Assembly (NCBI RefSeq): GCF_900176645.1
Contig: NZ_FXAN01000086.1
Coordinates: 1-32,717 of the forward strand
From: Burkholderia singularis
Lineage (GTDB): Bacteria; Pseudomonadota; Gammaproteobacteria; Burkholderiales; Burkholderiaceae
DNA length: 32,717 bases
Direction of reading: 5' to 3'
Below, piece after piece: positions 10,096 to 17,727 of this stretch. The position numbers were made by a program, and so were the translations under genes. The notes beneath the pieces were generated by a model. It searched no databases, was not told where the DNA came from, and saw nothing but the letters and a program-made list of their open reading frames with translations. The number at the start of each line of letters is the position of its first letter. Positions within the stretch are counted from its first letter, which is position 1.

Positions 10096-11743
10096 TCCGC
10101 AAGGCCCGCAGCACGACCCGAATGCGGCTCCCCCCTCCCCATCCGGCGGCGAACCGCCGAAGCTGCCCGAGCCCGTCGTTAGCCGGCGCACCGGCTGGCT
10201 GCCGTCGCTCGTCTGGCTCGTGCCGCTCGTCGCGGCGCTGATCGGCATCGGGCTCGTCGTGAAATCCGTGCTCGATCGCGGCCCCGACATCACGATCAGC
10301 TTTCGCAGCGCCGAAGGCCTCGAACCCGGCAAGACGCAGGTGAAATACAAAGACGTCGAGATCGGCATGGTGAAGACGATCAAGCTGTCGAATGATCTGT
10401 CGCACGTGCTCGTCGACGTGCAGTTGAAGAAGGAAGCCGAACGCTTCGCCACGAAGGATTCGCGCTTCTGGATCGTGCGGCCGCGGGTCGGCGCGAGCGG
10501 CGTGTCGGGGCTCGGCACGCTGCTGTCGGGCGCGTATATCGGCGCCGACGCCGGCCGCTCGGACGAGACCCTGAGCTCGTTTACCGGGCTCGAAACGCCG
10601 CCCGCCGTCACCGGCGACCAGAAAGGCACGCAGTATGTGCTGCGCGGCGATTCGCTCGGCTCGATCGACATCGGCTCGCCCGTCTACTACCGGCGCGTGC
10701 AGGTCGGCCAAGTGGTCGGCTTCTCGCTTGACAAGGAGGGCACGGGCGTCACGTTCAACGTGTTCGTCAACGCGCCGTATGACCAGTACGTCGGCCTGAA
10801 TTCGCGCTGGTGGCAGGCAAGCGGCGTCGATCTGCAGCTTGACTCGAGCGGCCTGAAGCTGAACACGCAGTCGCTCGCGACCGTGATTCTCGGCGGCCTC
10901 GCGTTCCAGGCGCCCACCGGCCAGTCGGCGGGGCCGGTCGCGCCCAAAAACACCACGTTCCGTCTCGGCGCCGACCAGGCCGACGCGATGCGCGATCCAG
11001 ACGGCGAGCCCGTGCAGGTCGTGATGAGCTTCAACCAGTCGCTGCGCGGGCTGTCGATCGGCGCGCCGGTCGATTTTCGCGGTATCGTGCTCGGTCAGGT
11101 GACGAACATCGGCATCGACTTCGATCCCAAGACGAAGAATTTCATCATGCCGGTGACGATGAATCTGTACCCCGACCGGCTCGGCAGACGCTTTCGCGAC
11201 GCGACGGACAGCAGAGGCGAAACGGCGCGGCGCGAGCTGCTGCAGCGCCTGGTCCAGCATGGGCTGCGCGGGCAGTTGCGAACCGGCAACCTGCTGACGA
11301 GCCAGCTCTACGTCGCGCTCGACTTCTTCCCGAAAACCTCGCCGGTGAAGCTCAACCTGGCGCACGAGCCGGTCGAGCTGCCGACGGTGCCCAATACGCT
11401 CGACGAACTGCAACTGCAGGTCGCGGACATCGCGAAGAAGCTCGACAAGGTGCCGTTCGACCAGATCGGCAACAACCTGAACAGCGCGCTCACGAATGCG
11501 GACAAGCTGTTCAAACGGCTCGACACCGAAGTCGCGCCCGAAGCGCGCGATACGCTGTCAGCAGCCAAGCAGACGTTCACCACCGCCGAGGCGACGCTGC
11601 AGCAGGATTCGCCGCTGCAATCGGACGTGCGCGGCGCGCTGAAGGAGCTGACGCGCACGCTGCAATCGCTGAACGCGCTCGCCGACTATCTCGAACGGCA
11701 TCCCGAATCGTTGCTGCAAGGCAAACCAGGAGACAAGAAATGA
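10088..11743 (+). CDS. pqiB: PqiB, MCE-domain intermembrane transport protein
   Basis: Periplasm-spanning MCE protein; in E. coli PqiB forms a hexameric tube proposed to carry lipids between inner and outer membranes. The 551-residue product has a Pro-rich N-terminus, a single membrane anchor at about 38-57 (LPSLVWLVPLVAALIGIGLV), and three MCE repeats: near residue 60 (DITISFRSAEGLEPGKTQV), near 190 (GDSLGSIDIGSPVYYRRVQV) and near 315 (VVMSFNQSLRGLSIGAPVDF). A long C-terminal helical region follows (about 435-540). Size and architecture match E. coli PqiB (546 residues). It overlaps pqiA by 8 bases and pqiC by 4. Confidence 0.95.
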   Translation: MNSPQGPQHDPNAAPPSPSGGEPPKLPEPVVSRRTGWLPSLVWLVPLVAALIGIGLVVKSVLDRGPDITISFRSAEGLEPGKTQVKYKDVEIGMVKTIKLSNDLSHVLVDVQLKKEAERFATKDSRFWIVRPRVGASGVSGLGTLLSGAYIGADAGRSDETLSSFTGLETPPAVTGDQKGTQYVLRGDSLGSIDIGSPVYYRRVQVGQVVGFSLDKEGTGVTFNVFVNAPYDQYVGLNSRWWQASGVDLQLDSSGLKLNTQSLATVILGGLAFQAPTGQSAGPVAPKNTTFRLGADQADAMRDPDGEPVQVVMSFNQSLRGLSIGAPVDFRGIVLGQVTNIGIDFDPKTKNFIMPVTMNLYPDRLGRRFRDATDSRGETARRELLQRLVQHGLRGQLRTGNLLTSQLYVALDFFPKTSPVKLNLAHEPVELPTVPNTLDELQLQVADIAKKLDKVPFDQIGNNLNSALTNADKLFKRLDTEVAPEARDTLSAAKQTFTTAEATLQQDSPLQSDVRGALKELTRTLQSLNALADYLERHPESLLQGKPGDKK

Positions 11744-12519
11744 CCGCACACACGATCCGAGCGGCCCATATCGCACGGGCCGTGCGTGCGGTGCGCGGTG
11801 CCGCGCGCCTCTCGCTCGCGGGTGCGGCGGCGGCCGCGCTCGCGGCCTGCTCGTCGCCGCCCGCGCGCTTCTATACGCTCGACGCGGCGGCGGCCGCTGC
11901 CGCATCGGCACCGGCCGTCAGCGCGAATCCCGCATTTTTGATCCAGGTGCCCGCGATCGACGTGCCGGAACAAGTCGCGATGAATCAATTCGTCGTCCAG
12001 AAGAGTCCGTCGCAGGTAGACGTGCTCGAGCAAACGCGCTGGGTGTCGCAGCCTGCCGACGAGATACGCCGCGCGCTGTCGTCGGCACTCACGCGGCGGC
12101 TCGATACGATCGACGTCGCGAATTCCGCTTATCCGGCCAATGTCCCCGTCTACCGGATCAGCGTGAACGTTCAACGCTTCGAATCGTGGCCGGACCGGCA
12201 TGCGGCGCTGACCGCCGTCTGGAGCGTGCGCGCGCTGCCGAGCCAAATGGTCATGACGTGTCGCACCGACGTCGTCGAGCCGGTGCAGCCGGGCTACGAC
12301 GCGCTCGTCGACGGCCATCGCCGTGCGATCGGCGTGCTTGCAGATCAAATCACGGCCGGTGTGCACGCGATTTCTGCCGCACGTGCGCCAACTCAGGCTG
12401 CGGCCCCCGCAAAGCGGCCGGCAGCCGGCGGCGCGGCAGCAGCGCCCGCCGCACCTGTCGTCCGTTGTCCAGCCAGCCCGGCGGCGCGGAGCGCGCAGTC
12501 CGTCGATAGCACGTCGTAA
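11740..12519 (+). CDS. pqiC: PqiC-family outer-membrane lipoprotein
   Basis: Lipoprotein partner of PqiB (also called the ABC-type transport auxiliary lipoprotein family), thought to dock the PqiB tube at the outer membrane. The 259-residue product has a lipobox LAAC at about residues 34-37 after a hydrophobic Ala-rich signal, and the family start SSPPARFYTLDA immediately after it. Conserved blocks include QVPAIDVPEQVAMNQFVV and RVSQ-like VSQPADEIRRALSSALT. The last 45 or so residues are Ala/Pro-rich low complexity and probably disordered, making the protein longer than the E. coli one. It starts inside the pqiB stop (ATGA). The 148-base gap after it has no clear terminator, and the next gene is convergent. 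Confidence 0.9.
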   Translation: MTAHTIRAAHIARAVRAVRGAARLSLAGAAAAALAACSSPPARFYTLDAAAAAAASAPAVSANPAFLIQVPAIDVPEQVAMNQFVVQKSPSQVDVLEQTRWVSQPADEIRRALSSALTRRLDTIDVANSAYPANVPVYRISVNVQRFESWPDRHAALTAVWSVRALPSQMVMTCRTDVVEPVQPGYDALVDGHRRAIGVLADQITAGVHAISAARAPTQAAAPAKRPAAGGAAAAPAAPVVRCPASPAARSAQSVDSTS

Positions 12520-12667
12520 CGGGCCGCCGGCGCGCTCGAATCCAACGCGAAATCCGGTCGGCGCGCACCGTCTGCGCGCTGCCCTCGCGCCGCGGCGTCA
12601 GCGCGCCACCGCCGAAGCGCCCGGCTTGCGCCATCCTGCGACCGGCGCGCCGCCGGGCCGCCCAAGC

Positions 12668-13252
12668 TCAGGCAAGCAACTGCTCGATCGCGATTCGAAC
12701 CGGATAGCCGTGCGGAAGCGTCGCGGCATACGCCAGATAATCGCCGCGGGTCAGCGGCCGGTTCGGATGCACCCAGTTGATCTGCACGACCTCGCAGGTG
12801 GCGGCGTAATGCCTCGCCAGCACCTCCAGGCTTTGCAAATCCACGTCGCCGTAGCCGGCAAACGAACCCTCCATCCGGTCCTGGATCACCCGGCTGCGTG
12901 CCGCTTCGGCAAACAGAAACAGCAGTTGCGTTTTCTGATTCAGATTGACGGCGGCCGGGTTGACGGGAAAAGCGAACGGAAACGTCCCGCAGTCGAACGC
13001 CGGCAACTGTTGAGGATAGTTGTAGTCGATCGGCTGACCGTTGATCTCGCTTACCTCGAAATTATGGTTGGAGAACCGCAACGTGATCCACGGCGGGTTC
13101 GGGGAAGGCAACGCATGCCCGTACACGTTGACGTGGTTGTGCTGCAATGCGCCGCCGGCATGAACGAAGGCCCGCATAGCTTGCAGCGTGTCCCGGTAGC
13201 CGACGATCTTATCCATGGGGGTACTGTCCCCTGTAATGACCCAATTTGGCAT
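12668..13252 (-). CDS. ribosome-inactivating-protein-like (rRNA N-glycosidase fold), putative
   Basis: Members of this family (ricin A, Shiga toxin A1) remove one adenine from the sarcin-ricin loop of large-subunit rRNA. The 194-residue product has the family active-site helix: residues 110-127 (L-L-F-L-F-A-E-A-A-R-S-R-V-I-Q-D-R-M) match ricin's SEAARFQYIEGEM and Shiga's AEALRFRQIQRGF, with catalytic Glu116 and Arg119. A later Asn-Trp (159-160) fits the conserved Trp of ricin (NSWGRLS) and Shiga toxin (LNWGRLS). The N-terminus (GYRDTLQAMRAFV, 18-30) resembles the first family helix. It is about 50-60 residues shorter than ricin A, and the active-site tyrosines cannot be placed with confidence. 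There is no signal peptide and no B subunit nearby. AAAGGAG six bases before the ATG fixes the start. GC is well below that of the neighbours, suggesting transfer. Activity and target are unknown. Confidence 0.7.
   Translation of the reverse strand: MPNWVITGDSTPMDKIVGYRDTLQAMRAFVHAGGALQHNHVNVYGHALPSPNPPWITLRFSNHNFEVSEINGQPIDYNYPQQLPAFDCGTFPFAFPVNPAAVNLNQKTQLLFLFAEAARSRVIQDRMEGSFAGYGDVDLQSLEVLARHYAATCEVVQINWVHPNRPLTRGDYLAYAATLPHGYPVRIAIEQLLA
13218..13231. repeat. short inverted repeat GGGGTACTGTCCCC
   Basis: GGGG and CCCC flank TACTGT; on the - strand it reads GGGGACAGTACCCC. It lies inside the first codons of the RIP-like gene and encodes part of the unconserved N-terminus (VITGDSTPM). Similar GGGGACAG-type short palindromes occur as dispersed repeats in some proteobacteria, but whether this is one cannot be judged from a single copy. 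Confidence 0.3.
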
Positions 13253-13552
13253 GTTTCGCTCCTTTCGTGTTTAGCGGACGTTCGAGTAGGCGATCAGGCC
13301 GCCCGACGCGATCGCCCGCGTTGAAGAACGCCAGAGCGAAAGGTTCGTGAAGCACCGCATCGCGCAAATCGGCTCGCGAGCCATGCGCATACGCCATCTG
13401 CGCATCAATTGGGCGGCCATCGCACGCGACGCCTGGCCCGCCGATTGCCGTTCATGCTTAGCGGGTAATATGTCTGGTTTTTTGACGCGAAGCCTCAAGT
13501 CGCGCCGCCGGCCTGCTGGCCGGACTCGGCGTCAAGCGGCATCTATCTCTTT
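13253..13552. other. divergent spacer upstream of the RIP-like and Gcr-like genes
   Basis: About 300 bases between two divergent genes. On the - strand, roughly 13437 to 13266, one frame keeps ordinary codon use and a protein-like reading (for example MAYAHGSRADLRDAVLHEPF) and runs into the RIP-like gene's 5' end in another frame; it could be a gene fragment, which I cannot identify. A -10-like TAATAT at 13466-13471 may serve the Gcr-like gene on the + strand. The stretch around 13461-13490 is notably AT-rich for this window. Confidence 0.4.
13259..13265 (-). promoter_or_regulatory. ribosome-binding site of the RIP-like gene
   Basis: AAAGGAG on the - strand, six bases before ATG at 13252. 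It favours this start over the in-frame ATG at 13216, where no comparable site exists. Confidence 0.75.
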
Positions 13553-15679
13553 ATGTTCGAATCCCTGACGACCCTGATCAAGAAATGGCGGGCGTCGCGA
13601 AACGCGAGTCACCAGCTCGACGCGCTCCTTGCGACCGCCGACGCCAACGCGCCGTATGCGGAGCGCGCCGAATGGCTGATCGAGTTCGCGCATTGGCTGC
13701 GGCGCAGCGGCGCGATGCCGGCCGCGACGTCGGGGACGCCGCCCGATGGCGACGCCCCCGACGAGCGCACGCTGACCGCGCACGCACGGCTGCGCTATGC
13801 GCTGCACGTGCTCGAGCGCAATCCCGCGTGGAAGACCAATGTCGCGCGCGTGATCCGCGGCGTGCTGCGCGACAGCGATGGCATCTCGCTGCTGTGCGAT
13901 GCGGGCATGCCGGTGCATTCGGGCTTTTTCGGCGCGCTCGTCGAGCGGTTCGACTCGTCGCTGATCCCGCCCGCGCCGAACCGCCGCGAGCTGGCCGCGC
14001 TGTTCACGCTGATGTTCCCGCTCACGACCGACGCCGCGTGGATCGACTCGCTGCCGGACGATCTGCTCGCGCGCCTGTCCGATCTGTTCGCCTTCGACGT
14101 GACGGACCAGGAGCGCCACGAGCCCGGCGCGTTCTCGCGCGATCTGCTCGCCGCGCTGCATAACCTGACGTGCCAGATCAGCTCGACCGGCCTGTCGCAG
14201 ACCGTGCGCAGCCGCCTGGCGACCGACGACGCGCGGGCGCCGCTCGAAGCGCAGCCGTTCTTCCGGCTCACGCGCGCGATGCTCGCCGTCGAGACCGCGA
14301 ACGCGGCGCTCGAGGAAAGCGCGGGCGGCGATCCGAGCAAGCTGCTGCACGAAGTGAACTATCTGCGCGTGCTGCTGGACGAATGCGGGCAATCGATCGA
14401 AGACATATACGCGCACCTGTACCGCAACGGCGTGTCGGTCGACATCGTGTTCCAGGTCGAGCGCATGCGCATGCGCATCAAGCGCGCGGAGACGCTGCTG
14501 AACGCCTGGATGGCGCGCGACGATCTGCGCGGACTCGCGCGGCTGACGGCCGAGCTGATCGATGCGAATCACAACAGCCAAAGCGTGTCGCATCTCATGC
14601 GCAGCAATTTCGCGCTGTTCGCGCGCAAGCTCGTCGAGACGAACGCCGATACCGGCGAGCACTACATCACGCGCGGCCGCGCCGACTATCTGAAGATGCT
14701 GCGCATGGCTGCGGGCGGCGGCCTCGTGACGGTCGCAACTGTCTGCATCAAGTTTTGGATCACTGGCGCGCACCTGCAATCGATGCTCGAAGGTCTGCTC
14801 GCCGGCATCAATTACGCGGCAAGCTTCCTGCTGATGCACTTTCTGCATTTCACGCTCGCCACCAAGCAGCCGGCGATGACCGCGCCGACGATCGCGCGCG
14901 AACTGGACGGCACGTCGCACGACGCAGGCGTGAAGCAGTTCGTGTCGTCGGTGATCGCGCTGATCCGCACGCAGGCGGCCGCGATCTGCGGCAACGTGCT
15001 CGTCGTGCTGCCCGTATGTTTCGCCGTGCAGATGTTCGCGCAAACCGTGCTGCATACAAACGTGATCTCGCCGCAAAAGGCGCATGCCACGTTGCAGTCG
15101 TTCTCGCTGATCGGCCCGACGCCGATCTATGCCGCGTTGACGGGCGTGCTGCTGTGGGCGTCGAGTCTCGTCGCCGGCTGGGCCGACAACTGGTTCGTGC
15201 TGCACCGCGTCGGCGACGCGCTCGCATACAACCGGCGCCTGCGGCTCACGCTCGGCATCGCGGGCGCGGCCAAGCTCGCGCACTTTTGCCGCTCGAACGT
15301 CGCGGGCGTGGTCGGCAACGTCGGCCTCGGGCTGATGCTCGGCCTCGTGCCGGCAATCGTCAGCGTGTTCGCGTTCTCGTTCGAGGTGCGCCACGTGACG
15401 CTGTCTGCCGGCTCGATCGGCGTCGCGCTCGGCGTGCTCGGCGAGCAAACGCTGCGCTCGGGCGAGCTGTGGTGGGCCGTCGCGGGCGTGCTCAGCATGG
15501 CGATCCTCAACGTCGCGGTGAGCTTCGCGCTCGCCTTCACGATGGCCGTGCGCTCGCGCAGCCTTCGGCCAACGAAGGTGCGCTCGCTCGTCGCCGCGAT
15601 CGGCCGCGCGGTGCTCAAGCGGCCGATCAGCCTCGTTTGGCCACCGCGCGGGGCGGCGGGAGAAAGCGGCGCGCATTGA
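13553..15679 (+). CDS. Gcr-type membrane protein ('site-specific recombinase' family)
   Basis: Resembles the family that databases call 'site-specific recombinase' (Pfam SpecificRecomb, Neisseria Gcr). The 708-residue product has a soluble helical N-terminal half (about 1-380) with motifs such as LLHEVNYLRVLLDECGQSIE and FALFARKLVETNADTGEHY, the latter typical of the family. A membrane half with about six helices follows, from residue 383 on (LVTVATVCIKFWI; INYAASFLLMHFLHFTLATK; GNVLVVLPVCFAVQMF). The ADNWFVLHR and LGLMLGLVP segments are family-like. No tyrosine- or serine-recombinase catalytic pattern is visible, so the label should not be read as a function. No Shine-Dalgarno sequence is evident before ATG at 13553. 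Confidence 0.85.
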   Translation: MFESLTTLIKKWRASRNASHQLDALLATADANAPYAERAEWLIEFAHWLRRSGAMPAATSGTPPDGDAPDERTLTAHARLRYALHVLERNPAWKTNVARVIRGVLRDSDGISLLCDAGMPVHSGFFGALVERFDSSLIPPAPNRRELAALFTLMFPLTTDAAWIDSLPDDLLARLSDLFAFDVTDQERHEPGAFSRDLLAALHNLTCQISSTGLSQTVRSRLATDDARAPLEAQPFFRLTRAMLAVETANAALEESAGGDPSKLLHEVNYLRVLLDECGQSIEDIYAHLYRNGVSVDIVFQVERMRMRIKRAETLLNAWMARDDLRGLARLTAELIDANHNSQSVSHLMRSNFALFARKLVETNADTGEHYITRGRADYLKMLRMAAGGGLVTVATVCIKFWITGAHLQSMLEGLLAGINYAASFLLMHFLHFTLATKQPAMTAPTIARELDGTSHDAGVKQFVSSVIALIRTQAAAICGNVLVVLPVCFAVQMFAQTVLHTNVISPQKAHATLQSFSLIGPTPIYAALTGVLLWASSLVAGWADNWFVLHRVGDALAYNRRLRLTLGIAGAAKLAHFCRSNVAGVVGNVGLGLMLGLVPAIVSVFAFSFEVRHVTLSAGSIGVALGVLGEQTLRSGELWWAVAGVLSMAILNVAVSFALAFTMAVRSRSLRPTKVRSLVAAIGRAVLKRPISLVWPPRGAAGESGAH

Positions 15680-15861
15680 GCGGCAAGGCTCGTCCGGAAA
15701 TGTCGGGGAGCGGCGGAAAAACGCCAGGGCAGCCGCCGAAGCAGCCCCGGCCATGCACCACGGCAAACGCGCCGTTTCCTGTTGTTATCCGGCGTGCGCG
15801 CCCGCGCACGCGCCCCCGCTCCCTGCCCGGCCGCCGCCGGCGCGGCCACCCCGCGCGCGCG

Positions 15862-15867
15862 TACAAT
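15862..15867 (+). promoter_or_regulatory. -10-like element upstream of the RlmL-like gene
   Basis: TACAAT, 30 bases before the ATG at 15898, in an otherwise G/C-only stretch. No recognisable -35. Confidence 0.35.
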
Positions 15868-15897
15868 GGCGTACTTTTGCCCGCATCCGCCCGTCCT

Positions 15898-17205
15898 ATG
15901 TCTTTGCCGACCCTATTCGATTTTTTCGCTCCTTGCCCGCGCGGGCTTGAAGCCGCGCTCGCCGGCGAACTCGCCGAGATCGCCGCGCGCCACGCCGTCG
16001 CCCCGTTCGAAACGGGCGCGCAGGTGCCGGGCGGCGTGCATTTTCGAGGCGGCTGGGCGGCCGGCATGGCGGCCAATCTGCATTCGCGGATCGCAAGCCG
16101 CGTCCTGCTGAAAATCGCCTCGCGCCCGTACCGCAACGAGCAGGACGTCTACGCGCTCGCGCTCGAACAGCCGTGGGAGCGCTGGTTCGCGGCGACGCAG
16201 ACGCTGCGCGTCGACATTACCGCAATCAAATCGCCGCTCAAGAGCCTCGAATTCGCGACGCTGCGCGTGAAAGACGCCGTCTGCGACCGTTTGCGCGACA
16301 AAACGGGCGCGCGTCCGAGCATCGATACCGCGCAGCCCGACGTGCGCGTGTTCGCGTTCCTGACGGCCGCAGACTGCACGCTGTACCTCGACACGTCCGG
16401 CGAGCCGCTCTTCAAGCGCGGCTGGCGGCTCGACAAGGGCGCCGCGCCGCTGCGCGAGAATCTCGCCGCAGGCATCCTGCGGCTGACCGGCTGGACGCCC
16501 GGCACGCCGTTGTACGATCCGATGTGCGGCAGCGGCACGTTCGTCGCGGAAGCCGCGCAGATCGCGCTCGACGTGGCGCCCGGCGTCGAACGCCGTTTCG
16601 GCTTCGAGAAGCTCAAGCAATACGACATCACCACGTGGCAAACGCTCAAGGTCGCCGCGATGGACGCGAAGCGCGCGGCGCGCGGCAAGCGCGACGATCT
16701 CGCGATCTTCGGCAGCGACATCTCCGGCGACATGCTCGACAAAACCCGTGCGAATCTCGAGCGTGCGGGCGTGCCGCCGATGTGGCTCAAGCAGCTCGAC
16801 GCGCGCCACATGGCGCCGCCCGTCGGCACACCCGGCGTGATCGTCGCAAACCCGCCGTATGGCGAGCGAATCGCCGTGCGCGGCCGCGGACCGCGCGGCG
16901 ACGTGCGCGGCGCGGATCGTCCGCGCAGCGACGACGCGTTCCGCCGCACCCACACCGACGCGCCGGACAGCGAGTTCTTCCGCGCGCTCGGCGATGCGCT
17001 CAAGCAGCACTTCACCGGCTGGCGCGCGTTCCTGCTGAGTTCGGACCGCACGCTGCCGGGGCAATTGCGGTTGCGCGAATCGGCGAAAACGCCGCTGTTC
17101 AACGGCGCGCTCGAATGCCGGCTGTTCCGCTTCGATCTGATCGCGGGCAGCACGCGGCAACGCAACAACGCATCCGCGAGCGACGACGCCGATCACGACG
17201 CTTGA
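15898..17205 (+). CDS. THUMP-domain class I SAM-dependent RNA methyltransferase (RlmL/YpsC type)
   Basis: Probable 23S rRNA guanine-N2 methyltransferase, similar to the N-terminal half of E. coli RlmL and to stand-alone YpsC-like enzymes. The 435-residue product has an N-terminal ferredoxin-like/THUMP region (about 1-165, with FDFFAPCPRGLEAALAGEL), the linker RGWRLDKGAAPLRENLAAGIL, then the Rossmann methyltransferase: DPMCGSGTFVAEAA (SAM-binding motif, about 206-219), GSDISGDMLDKTRANL (motif II) and the catalytic VANPPYGERI (about 316-325). Right after that motif is an Arg/Asp/Gly-rich insertion of about 30 residues (RGRGPRGDVRGADRPRSDD) not expected in the compact fold. The ATG at 15898 starts the homology; the frame is open far upstream only because it is antisense-like shadow over the previous gene. 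Confidence 0.9.
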   Translation: MSLPTLFDFFAPCPRGLEAALAGELAEIAARHAVAPFETGAQVPGGVHFRGGWAAGMAANLHSRIASRVLLKIASRPYRNEQDVYALALEQPWERWFAATQTLRVDITAIKSPLKSLEFATLRVKDAVCDRLRDKTGARPSIDTAQPDVRVFAFLTAADCTLYLDTSGEPLFKRGWRLDKGAAPLRENLAAGILRLTGWTPGTPLYDPMCGSGTFVAEAAQIALDVAPGVERRFGFEKLKQYDITTWQTLKVAAMDAKRAARGKRDDLAIFGSDISGDMLDKTRANLERAGVPPMWLKQLDARHMAPPVGTPGVIVANPPYGERIAVRGRGPRGDVRGADRPRSDDAFRRTHTDAPDSEFFRALGDALKQHFTGWRAFLLSSDRTLPGQLRLRESAKTPLFNGALECRLFRFDLIAGSTRQRNNASASDDADHDA

Positions 17206-17727
17206 CGGGCGGCAAACCGCCGGGCATGCTGCGCTCGCCCGGCATTACCGGCGCGCGCCGCGCCTCGGACCGTTCAGAGCGGCGCGCGCGTGATTGCATC
17301 GCCCCATCGCGTTGCGATCTCACGGATCGGCAGCACATTGCGCGCCGTACCGCCGCTTTCGTTCGCGTCGCACGATCGCGACTCGAGACTTGAGCCGCTT
17401 GCCGGCCCCGGTACGAAGCCGCCGCCCGACATCGCACCACTGCGCTCACGCGTCATTCGCATTCGGCTCGATCGCGCCCGCCAGTTGCGAATAGGCCGCA
17501 CCCCGAACAAGCAAACGCAAGCCGCATCCACGTGCGCCTTGGCCCGTTACAACGCCCGTTCGGCCGCCCGCCCACCGCGCTTCGCCCCGTAGCCGAACGC
17601 GCGCCCCCCACGCTGCGACGCTACTGACAACACGCTGTCAGCAGGCCTCGCGCACACTGCGAAACCGTCGCGATGCGGCCCATCTCCCGGCGGGACGTCG
17701 TCTTCACCCATGTATTCAGGAGCCTTC
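17206..17727. other. intergenic region between the methyltransferase and VOC genes
   Basis: About 520 bases with no convincing gene on either strand: the open frames have atypical residue use (Arg/Pro-rich) and no ribosome-binding sites. The only structured element I can point to is the inverted repeat at 17624-17641. No tRNA-like or terminator-like fold with a T-run was recognised. Confidence 0.4.
17624..17641. promoter_or_regulatory. inverted repeat CTGACA-N6-TGTCAG, candidate operator
   Basis: Perfect 6-base arms separated by six bases, centred about 95 bases before the VOC gene. The spacing is typical of a dimeric regulator site. The WYL regulator encoded two genes downstream is a plausible but untested binder. 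Confidence 0.4.

Noticed and set aside
12323..13324. 333-codon + strand open frame covering the RIP-like gene
   Set aside because: The - strand reading has a ribosome-binding site, a balanced amino-acid composition and family motifs; the + reading starts inside pqiC and has none.
13553..15679. Integrase of a mobile island carrying the RIP-like gene
   Set aside because: Despite the family label, no recombinase catalytic residues are seen and the protein is membrane-embedded; no attachment-site repeats were found around the island.
14170..15897. Long open frame upstream of and in frame with the RlmL-like gene
   Set aside because: It overlaps the Gcr-like gene in another frame, is Arg-rich and without domains; the methyltransferase starts at 15898.
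17206..17727. Small open frames that might be hypothetical genes
   Set aside because: Arg/Pro-rich, overlapping on both strands, no ribosome-binding sites.
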